DNA of 64,000 nt, taken from NCBI GenBank assembly GCA_963573385.1, contig CAUYLG010071388.1, positions 1 through 64,000 of the forward strand, in the 5' to 3' direction. Below the pieces are notes generated by a model. The model was not told the DNA's origin, ran no database searches, and was given only the letters and a program-made list of their open reading frames with translations. The stretch's first letter is position 1. Every line of letters begins with the position of its first letter. This DNA comes from Cacajao melanocephalus. Taxonomy: Eukaryota; Chordata; Mammalia; Primates; Pitheciidae. The position numbers were made by a program, and so were the translations under genes. Of the stretch, positions 12,545 through 64,000 are shown piece by piece.

Positions 12545-12640
12545 TTGCTCACTACTGTATCTTTAGTGTCTAGAACAGTGTCTGATACACAGTAGATGGT
12601 CAGTGAATGAATACATTTGTTGAATGAATTAAGCTTCACC
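12545..12640. repeat. L2/MIR-type fragment
   Basis: GAACAGTGTCTGATACACAG followed by GTTGAATGAATT is the common 3' end of old MIR/L2 elements. Confidence 0.5.
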
Positions 12641-12713
12641 ATCACATTTCCTGCAGTATTGCAGTGGCTTCCTACCTGGATTCCTGCCCTAGACTTCCTG
12701 AGTGTTCTTCTTC

Positions 12714-13014
12714 TTTCTTTCTTTATTTATTTTTGAGATGGAGTTTCACTCTTGTCGCCCAGGCTGGAGTGCAATGGTGCGGTTTTGGCTCACTGCAACC
12801 TCCGCCTCCTGGTTCAAGCGTTTCTCCTGCCTCAGCCTCCCAAGTGGCTGGGATTACAGGCACCCGTCACCACACCTGGCTAATTTTTGTATTTTTAGTA
12901 GAGACGGGGTTTCATCATGTTGGCCAGGCTGGTCTGGAACTCCTGACCTTGTGATCTGCCTGCCTTGGCCTCCCAAAGTGTTGGGATTACAGGCATGAGC
13001 CACTATGCCCAGCC
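12714..13014 (-). repeat. Alu
   Basis: Full-length antisense Alu with a TTTCTTTATTTATTT tail, ending TATGCCCAGCC. Confidence 0.95.
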
Positions 13015-13038
13015 TTGAATGTTCTTTAGACTTGAATC

Positions 13039-13165
13039 CAGTGGTTCTCAAACTTTACAATCCATCAGAATCACCTAGAGCGTGTGTTAAGCTGCAGATT
13101 GCCAGGTCCTACTCTCCTAGAGTTTCTGATTCACTAGGTTGGTCTGGGCTGTGCTTACCTATCTT
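13039..13165. mobile_element. MER5A-like hAT element
   Basis: CAGTGGTTCTCAAACTTTAC, AATCACCTAGAG and GTTTCTGATTCACTAGG are the hAT-Charlie MER5A signature; the far end is missing. Confidence 0.75.
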
Positions 13166-13602
13166 GCCTATTTTCTACCCTATCTTTCCCTTGTCCTGAC
13201 TCTATTTCCCTTAGTCTGTACTGCATCCATTGTGGAAAGAGGAGGAGGTAACAAAGTGAGCAAATATATAAGATCATGAGCATTATCTTGACCTGCCTTT
13301 CTTGGAGCTCCAAAGTCTGTGAGATTCTTCAGACAATAGACTCACGACAGAATTTGTTGTTAGGTCTCCATAACACTGCCAGGGCAATTGTTCACATGTG
13401 TTCTAAGACAGACCATCAAAGGTGTTGTCAGTAGTATACTAGCAGGATGTTTTACCTAAATTAGTGATAATGTTGTCTATACCTCTCCATGTCACCTCTC
13501 CTCTCCCTTCTCAAGATTTCATGGGAATCTGTATTTGAATAGAACTCTGAGTATCATGATTGCAGGAACAAGGTGGTATTCACTAGGGATGACATTCTTT
13601 TT
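13166..13602. other. Intergenic, no gene seen
   Basis: Unremarkable sequence without a recognised repeat or exon. Confidence 0.5.
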
Positions 13603-13606
13603 TCCC

Positions 13607-13891
<285 letters not shown>

Positions 13892-14166
13892 TGTTTTGTT
13901 TTTTGAGACAGAATCTCTCTCTGTCACCCAGGCTGGAGTGCAGTGGCATGATCTTGGCTCACTGCAACCTCTGTCTCCCAGGTTCAAGTGATTCTCGTGC
14001 CTCAGTCTCCTGAGTAGCTGGAATTACAGACATGTGCCACCACTCCGGACTTCTTGTATTTTTAGCAGAAACAGGTTTTCACAATGTTGGCCAGCCTGGT
14101 CTTGAACTCCTGACAGCAGGTGATCCAGCTGCCTCAGCCTCCCAAAGTGCTGGGATTACAGGCGAA
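13892..14166 (-). repeat. Alu
   Basis: Antisense Alu in tandem with the previous one; the final GAGCCACC end is cut off. Confidence 0.92.
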
Positions 14167-14369
14167 GCCTGCCCGGGATGGAATTCTGATTCCTGATTTC
14201 CCTGGTCAGAAATCTTTGTTCTTGGATTTAGTCTCATGTTACTTTGCGTCTCTGATTTTGTTTGCCATATTCTGCAAACACGTTGTCTCCAGATAGATTG
14301 AATGCTACCCAAAGGCTTGTCACCGTGCTGTGTACGAAATGGACTTCAAGTGTTATGGAGGTCTGGCAG

Positions 14370-15188
<819 letters not shown>

Positions 15189-15639
15189 AAATTTATTATA
15201 TAGCAACTACAAATTATAAAGTTTTGCTTTTACTATTATTGCTATTATTTAACTTTCTTCTTCAATTGGGGTTATTTGGTGAATTTTAATACAATACTTT
15301 AAAAACCTTTTCATAAAGTTGCTTTGGTTGTCAAAAAAAAATTGACCTTTCCTCCTATCAATAACTTCCTAAAAATATAGCTCAAAAAGGTGGGGGGCCA
15401 GGGGAGAGGGAGTAGCTAAGACATTACTGGAATCTTATTTGCCGCAAGATCACGCAGAGACGGCATATTCAGTTTGTAGATTATGTAAATAGAACAGAGA
15501 ATTAATAGTTACTGAATCTACCATGAGTGAGATACAAACTTTCTCATACAATCCTCACGGTTAACCCACTAGGTTAGAAATTGGGAAGAGAAGAGAAAGA
15601 GCGGGGGAACTGAACTCTGGTTTCTACGGAAGCGGAACC

Positions 15640-15640
<1 letters not shown>
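15189..15640. other. Intergenic, upstream of the DCLRE1C island
   Basis: AT-rich then transitional sequence before the promoter; nothing else recognised. Confidence 0.5.
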
Positions 15641-56947
<41,307 letters not shown>

Positions 56948-57052
56948 TAATTCAAAGTGCTTAACCTAGAGCAACCACTAAAAAACCTGCACAGAGATGA
57001 CGGTCAATATTATAATAGAGAAAATGTAATACTTAAAAATGTTCAAATAACC

Positions 57053-57320
57053 TGGCTGGGTATGGTGGCTCATACCTGTAATCCCAGCACTTAGGGAAGC
57101 CGAGGTAGGTGATCACTTGAGCTCAGGAGTTTGAGACCAGCCTTGCCAACACAGTGAGATGTGTCTCTACTTACAAAAAAGTAAAAAAGCCAGGCATGGT
57201 GGGCTACTCAGGAGGCTGAGGTGGGAGGATCACTTGAGCCCAGGAGATGAGACTGCAGTGAGCCATGACTGTGCCACTGCACTCCAGCCTGGGTGACACA
57301 GCATGATCCTATTTTAAAAA
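57053..57320 (+). repeat. Alu
   Basis: Sense Alu (GGCTGGGTATGGTGGCTC) with a gap in the second arm, 105 nt past the DCLRE1C stop. Confidence 0.92.
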
Positions 57321-57332
57321 AGAAAGGAAAAG

Positions 57333-57617
57333 GCTGGGCAGAGTGGTTTATGCCTTTAATCCCAGCACTTTGGGAGGATGAGGCGGGTGGCTCACCTGAT
57401 GTCAGAGTTCAAGAGCAGCCTGGCCAATATGGTAAAACCCTGTTTCTACTGAAAATGGAAAAAAAAAACTCGGCATGATGGTGCCTGTAATCCCAGCTAC
57501 TCAGGAGGCTGAGGCAGGAGAATCACTTGAATCCGGGAGGTTGCAGTGAGCCAAGAATGTGCCATTGCACTCCAGCCTGGGCAACAAGAGCGAAACTCTG
57601 TCTCAAAAAAAAAAAAG
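57333..57617 (+). repeat. Alu
   Basis: Second sense Alu in tandem (GGCTGGGCAGAGTGGTTTATG), ending in an A run. Confidence 0.93.
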
Positions 57618-58322
57618 CAAGTAAGATGGTAGAACTAAACTCATACATATCAATTATTATGTTAAATGTAAATGGTTTAAGCACATCAATGACAAGAGAG
57701 ACACGGGGAAGAAAACATAACCCAATGATCTGCCAACTATAAAGAAACTCAAGTCAAGTGATATAGGTAGTAGGTTAACAGGATGGAAAAAAGACCATGT
57801 AAGCAAAGATGGAGTGACTATATAACGGACAATTTCCCAATTATAAAAGGTCTAATTTACCAAGAAGACAAAATAATCCTAAATGTACATGCACGTAACA
57901 GCAGCTCCAAAAATTTATGAAGCTAAAACAACTGAAAAGAGAAACAAACTAATGTACAATTACAGTTAGGGATTAACATCCCTCCTTAGTAACAACTAGT
58001 ATATATACAGTACATCAGTAAGAAAACAGAACTGAACATCACCATAAACTGACTGCATTAAATTGACATTTATAGAACAGTTCACCCCAAAACAGCAGAA
58101 TATATCTCCTGAAGTACACATGGAACATTCAGCATGACAGACCATATCTTTGACGGAATTTACTTTGGATCTATTATGATAAACAGATGGCTATAGACAA
58201 AAATCAGTACCTTATTTATCCCCAAAGATATTAAATCACTTAACCTTGATGTGAATATGGTGGCAAAATTAAAAGTGGACAATTAATTACGATATAAAAG
58301 AAAATGCTCAAGAATGAAATGG
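57618..58322 (+). mobile_element. L1M ORF2 fragment
   Basis: Sense: ATATCAATTATTATGTTAAA, TGTAAATGGTTTAAG, AGAAACTCAAGTCAAG, AAATGTACATGCACGTAAC, ACATTTATAGAACAG in L1 ORF2 order. Confidence 0.8.
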
Positions 58323-58594
58323 TGGCCAGGCACAGTAGCTCATGCCTGCAATCCCAGTACTTTGGGAGGCTTGGGGGGCTTGTTTGAGCTCAGGGTTTTG
58401 AGTCCAGCCTGGGCAATACAGGGAGACCCTGTCTCTACAAAATGTTAGCCAGGCATGGTGGTGTGCACCTGCAGTCCTAGCTATTTGGAAGGCTTAGGTG
58501 GGAGGATCGATGGAGCCCAGAACGTTGAAGCTGCAGTGAGCTGATTGTGCCCAGCCTGGACAACAAAGCAAGATCCCGACTCAAGAAAAAAAAT
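58323..58594 (+). repeat. Alu
   Basis: Sense, old-type Alu (GGTGGCCAGGCACAGTAGCTC) with small deletions. Confidence 0.9.
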
Positions 58595-59184
58595 TTTTAA
58601 ACCTAAAGCATATGTGTGTTCTGTGAGTCATTCAACATCCTTGAAGTCCATCAATAGGTTAGGCTTTTGTGTTACATATGAGATTAACAGGTTTTAAGAA
58701 ATATTCATGAACACTGGTATTCTGACATTTCACAGATTATGGACGCAAAAGCAGAGACATCATTTAACACAATTTGCACATCAGTTAAACTAACACTTGA
58801 TATGCGTTATCATGATGCTGCACAGTAATCAGACCAAAAAGAAGTATTGGAGCTACCAGACTAAGTAGGGTAACAATTAAGACTCAGAGTTAAGACACAG
58901 CTAGACACATTTGTATATATTCACTGATAAGTAAGACTTAGTTTTAACAGTGTACCTTATGATCCAAAGTGGGTGTTCAAAAAAAATGCCTGTAAACATT
59001 TCTCTGAATATATTCCTGGTATTTTATAATCATATTCCTACATACTGTTACATGTTTACTGTTTTATATGTGAGTCTGGCATTATAAATGCTGGCTGAAT
59101 GAATGTAAGGGCTAAAACACTACAACAGACTTGATCAAGAAACTGATAGTGATTACCAGAAATTATATTTGGTGCTTACTCTGA
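58595..59184. other. Intergenic, no gene seen
   Basis: AT-rich sequence between the convergent genes; no recognised repeat. Confidence 0.5.
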
Positions 59185-59370
59185 TCATGCTCTTTTTTAC
59201 ATACTACATATGAACTCCTTTAATTTTCACAACCACCCTTTGAGGTAGATACATTTCTAATCCCCATGTCCAAATGAGGAGATGAAGGCACAGAGGTTAG
59301 TTCACATAACTATGAGGTACAGGCAAAATTCAAACACAGTCTGGCTTCAGAATCCATGCTGCTATACTGT
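59185..59370 (-). repeat. MIR
   Basis: Antisense MIR: TTTCACAACCACCCTTTGAG, CAAATGAGGAGATGAAGGCA, AAATTCAAACACAGTCTGGC. Confidence 0.85.
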
Positions 59371-59470
59371 CTCCAAGAACATAAACATGAGCAGGACTCA
59401 TTGTAGCTGCTACTTGGTTTTTACTTCAAGAATCATAAATTATAAGAGGAAACATGAAGTTTCTGTTTTA

Positions 59471-59779
<309 letters not shown>

Positions 59780-59842
59780 TAACAAAAAGACACTTGGCAG
59801 TCAGCCACATTTACATTGGAGAGGAGTTCTAGGAATAAATGT

Positions 59843-60065
<223 letters not shown>

Positions 60066-60084
60066 TTATGGCCTATTCACTGGG

Positions 60085-60215
60085 TGATCATGTTAACATT
60101 ATCTTACCAGTCTAAGCTTCTTAGGAGTAATATAGGGACGATAACACCAACCTGACAGGTTCATGAGAAGCACATAAATACATATAAAAGACATAAAAGA
60201 CTTGCTCAGTGAATA
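60085..60215 (+). repeat. MIR
   Basis: Sense MIR, weak: TAAGCTTCTTAGGAGTAATA, ACGATAACACCAACCTGACA, GGTTCATGAGAAGCAC. Confidence 0.55.
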
Positions 60216-60357
60216 TTAGCTCTGAATTCTAAAATTCCTTTGCATTTCCCAGCAGTATTTACTATAGTATGTTTACACACCTGGTGAGTGAGAAAGCTCA
60301 AGAACCTCTGAAGTAGTCATATTATGCTAGCTAAATGTCAAATTGTACTTTTAATAT

Positions 60358-60437
60358 TCAAATGCATGAACCATCACTCCTTGGCCTTTTAGCCAGGATC
60401 AAGTGTAAGATCAAATGCATGATCAAATGCATGAACC
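60358..60437 (+). pseudogene. U2 snRNA pseudogene, 3'-truncated, with target duplications
   Basis: From 60373 the DNA reads ATCACTCCTTGGCCTTTTAG and goes on to GTGTAAGATC, matching the first 37 or so bases of U2 snRNA with a few changes, then stops. The 15-bp sequence TCAAATGCATGAACC lies exactly before (60358-60372) and after (60423-60437). A further partial copy (60411-60422) sits between. This is the form of an snRNA retrocopy cut at the 3' end. Confidence 0.85.
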
Positions 60438-60469
60438 ACGAACTATCTTAAAAGGAAAGTAAATTTAAG

Positions 60470-60760
60470 GCCGGGTGCAGTGGCTCATGCTTGTAATCTC
60501 AGCACTCAGGGAGGCCGAAGCGGGCGCATCACCTGAGGTCAGGAGTTCAAAACCAGCCTGACCAACAGGGAGAAACCCTGTTTCTTCTAAAAATACAAAA
60601 TTAGCCAGGCATGGTGGCACATGCCTGTAATCCCAGCTACTTGGGAGGCAGGAGAATCGCTTGAACCTGGGAGGCAGAGGTTGCAGTGAGCCAGATCAGA
60701 TCATGCCATTGCACTCCAGCCTGGGCAACAAGATGAAACTCTGTGTCAAAAAAAAAAAAG
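60470..60760 (+). repeat. Alu
   Basis: Sense Alu; AAAGGAAAGTAA before and after is the target duplication. Confidence 0.96.
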
Positions 60761-61589
60761 GAAAGTAACATTTAAATGAATTGTTTATAAACCTTAGGTT
60801 AATCTTGTTAGCAGGTAATAAGGACTATATCAGTATTTTTCCACCCTTTTTATAGTCTTACTGGAAATGACTGTAAAACAGAAACAAAGCTAAGCCATGG
60901 TAAATAGAACGTCAAATGCCCAACATATTTTGCTAAGAGAAACTGATGAACTAAAAGAGAAACAAGTATTGTCTAAATTTCAGATATGGGAGAAAAAGCC
61001 TGAGATTACTAAATTATCTATCACAATCCTCTTATGTAGATCCTGAAAATGATGGTATCAATATAATATGTACAGTGGATTTACACTTTATAGTTGATCT
61101 ATTACCTTTGATATTTGTCTTACACTGAAAACAAATTCTGTCATCTTCAAGAAACCAGTATGATGAATAAGCTAAACGTTGACTTTAAATAGTTAAATCC
61201 CTTAATAACTTCCTTTAGTTTCTATTTTCTCACTGCTTAAGTTCAGCATCTGAATAACAAAGATAACATAAGTACCTAAGATCCTAAAGGCCTATTACAT
61301 TCTATTAATAAAACAAAACTACATGTTTACTGAAAATAGTCTTTTCGTTCTTTGCCTTCCAGTTTTACACTTTTGTTCAACACAAAAAAGTGGAGAAGAT
61401 CAAATAACTACATGGTAAAACACTGATTTTTAAAAAATCACATCTTTAAACCCGTAAGAATCACAAAGTATGGCCACTGGGGACAACCTGTAAACCTGCA
61501 ACTCTTTAACGTGGTCACTATGTGACTGAGTTTCCATAAAACACAAACGCCATTAAGAATTTTTTCTTGACACATTCTACAAAAAAAAA
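60761..61589. other. Intergenic, no gene seen
   Basis: AT-rich single-copy DNA between the convergent 3' ends; an AATAAA on the plus strand at 61306 is the sort of signal DCLRE1C could use, without proof. Confidence 0.4.
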
Positions 61590-61899
<310 letters not shown>

Positions 61900-62099
61900 T
61901 AGTTTTGGTTAACAGACTCTGAGGCTACAAACATGTAAACAATTTATCCCAAATGTTATGAAAGAGTAAAGTTATGATAGCAATATAATGAATAAAGTCT
62001 TGCTTCTCCCAAGAAAAAGGTAAAGATTACGAAGTGCTGCATTCTTGAAGTCGGTTCAATTTTACCCAAGCTTATTTTAGGTAATCAAAGCCTGGAGCA

Positions 62100-63390
62100 A
62101 TGAGCTTAGGTAAAAATTAGGAATACTGAAAGCTAGATTTATTTGCTGCATTTATCTTCATTTTTGACATCACAATTAGAAATCGCAGACTCAGACAAGC
62201 GTAATTTTTCCTGATTGAGAGTCAATACTATGCTGGAACCCTCCCACCCCCTTAAAAACTAATATATTCTATTTTAATCTTCATAGGTCAACTAATAAAA
62301 AGGTCTCGTAATGCAGGCACATACTTTGGCCAAGTTTAGCTTTATCACATCTAAAAAAATTCATGTATAAAACAAGTATCAGTTCAAAAATATAGATTAC
62401 TTTTTAAGAACATGCAGGAAATATAAAAATAATTAAATCTGGTGGAAAGGAACTGTTACCTGCTTGAAATTGAGAGGATGTAATGTTAATGTACATTACA
62501 GTATCATTAGGTACAGCTGCTTTCCACGGGCAGCTTGTTTTACTGTTTAGACCAGAGGTACTGGACACATTTCCTAATTCATGTTACTAAGAAGCACCCT
62601 TAAAGTGCTTCATTTCCCTTGCTGGTGGTACTCCAAAAAACCATCCTGGTCCCACTATCCTGTCCTTTCAAAGAAGCTTAACAGCTAGCCATTCTGAACT
62701 TGTAGAGAGAGCTCTTTGGAGATTTTTCTTCTAGAAGATTAAGAAGTCTTTTAAGAATTATAGGTTCAGACACATCACAACAGTCTAGATTGCTTCAAAA
62801 TATGAAATGAAGCTGAAATTAATTTTTACATTTAATTTTATATCTTAAATTTCTATATCATTGAGATGCCAATATTTTAATGAAAAAGTAGAAAATAGAG
62901 TATAAAATTCAGTATCACCTATTTATCTCAAATACATGTACAGTGAGTATTAAAACAGGAATGACAATATAGTAGCAAAAACAGAACTGGTAGATTTGCC
63001 CAATAACTCTACTTCTCTGAATTTGAGGTGTATGGCAAGTTGAATGTTTGATCTCTCAGCAATTGTTAAATTATCAGCTTAACACTTTCAAACACTGCGG
63101 GAGGCATTTCTCTGTTCACATAGACTTAAGTACACATAAACTGAGCTGTAAATAGTTTGCCTTCCATTAGTTTGGTCTCTAAGCACTAAATATGTAGACT
63201 TCAAATCAGTCTCTGAGACCCAGTGACCCTCTCTTCAGAGGCATCAGTAATACATTTGGCAACTGTCTAGAAACATTAATTGTAAATTAACATAGGTATA
63301 ATCTTGATAATAAGAGTCCCAAATACTTATTTTTAAAAATGTCAACATTAGGAAATAAAATTATAATTATCAGTTCTATTTCCTGAAAAT
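62100..63390 (-). other. SUV39H2: SUV39H2 3' UTR (extent inferred)
   Basis: AT-rich, repeat-free sequence downstream of the SUV39H2 stop on the minus strand. The only AATAAA on that strand between the stop and the next Alu is at 62143-62138, giving a 3' UTR of roughly 1.25 kb if used. Confidence 0.5.
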
Positions 63391-63497
63391 TCAGTTGAGG
63401 TAACCTCTGCAAGTCACAGCTCCACATTTACATACAGTTCTGACCCTCTTTTTGGCTGGGCTGTGGTCAACAGAATCTGAAGAAAGATCTCCATAAC
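63391..63497 (-). CDS. SUV39H2: SUV39H2 last coding exon (C-terminal post-SET region)
   Basis: SUV39H2 is a histone H3 lysine-9 methyltransferase of pericentromeric heterochromatin. On the minus strand the acceptor TGTGTCTTCAG is followed by 107 nt ending in TGA at 63393-63391. It completes a Gly codon and encodes YGDLSSDSVDHSPAKKRV, then RTVCKCGAVTCRGYLN. The CxCxxxxC cluster is the zinc-binding post-SET motif. The human protein ends almost identically, with S and I where this copy has Y and L/V. Upstream exons lie beyond the right edge. Confidence 0.96.
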
Positions 63498-64000
63498 CTG
63501 AAGACACAGAAAAAGAAATACAGGAGAAAGAGAGTTAAGACAATTTAGAATGAATTTGAGATTTTCTATTATATTAGCTTTATTATTAGTGTTAGAGGGT
63601 ACTTACATGCTCAAGACCCTTAAAATGAATTAACTCCCAACGAAATGTAGTTATTTCCCTTTGAAATATTTACAAATAAACGTGAATATTCAGAGTCAAA
63701 TCATAATGAATTATCTTGAAAGGATGGTGTGAGCTAATAACAGGTAAAGGTTATGTTGTTAGCCCGTATTTGTGAGAAAGGATTTCTGAAATGATGAAAC
63801 TTACTGGGAATATCTAATACACCTTCATTTCACACAGTATATGAGCATAGTATGTAAGAGGTTAAGCAATGACAATATGTAAAAGGGCATCATTCTTAGA
63901 CAAAGAAAACATATATACTGTCACAATAAAGCAAATAGAATTAAATGTTCTTTTTAAAAGCCAGGTTCAAGTAGGAACAGAATAAATTTTTATGTGATTT
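63498..64000 (-). other. SUV39H2: SUV39H2 final intron, 3' part
   Basis: AT-rich intronic sequence before the last exon, with the polypyrimidine tract next to the acceptor. No repeat or second exon is recognised before the window ends. Confidence 0.8.

Overview
The window is nuclear DNA from a simian primate. About 70 Alu elements in both orientations, plus MIR, old L1, MaLR and Tigger-type remnants, surround spliced genes with standard GT-AG introns. The three genes recognised are DCLRE1C (Artemis), MEIG1 and SUV39H2, neighbours on human chromosome 10p13. The coding differs from the human proteins as I remember them at many scattered positions (for example M83, N260 and G-Y-G-D in the SUV39H2 tail), so I take it as a non-human primate, possibly a New World monkey (low confidence).

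Layout. 1-10.5 kb: the 5' part of MEIG1 on the minus strand. Its first coding exon is at 3920-4086 and a GC-rich promoter region lies near 10.0-10.5 kb; the last coding exon is not in the window. 10.5-15.6 kb: intergenic, mostly Alus and one solo LTR. 15.6-56.95 kb: DCLRE1C on the plus strand, with a GC-rich promoter and 14 coding exons. Joined, they give an uninterrupted 692-codon frame with every metallo-beta-lactamase/beta-CASP ligand in place. 57-61.9 kb: L1 and Alu debris between convergent genes. 61.9-64 kb: the 3' end of SUV39H2 on the minus strand, with the final coding exon at 63391-63497.

The genes do not form a pathway. MEIG1 acts in sperm formation, Artemis in V(D)J recombination and end joining, and SUV39H2 in H3K9 methylation. 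MEIG1 and DCLRE1C diverge from promoters about 5.6 kb apart; DCLRE1C and SUV39H2 converge.

I see no new biological system. The most unusual items are small: a 5S rDNA piece with upstream promoter sequence inserted into an Alu (8291-8626), a 3'-truncated U2 snRNA retrocopy with exact target duplications (60358-60437), a short locally templated insertion in an old LTR (18421-18466), a TG repeat and Alu poly-T tracts crowding several DCLRE1C 5' splice sites, a weakened exon 9 donor, and a probable sequence artefact at the left edge (1-110).
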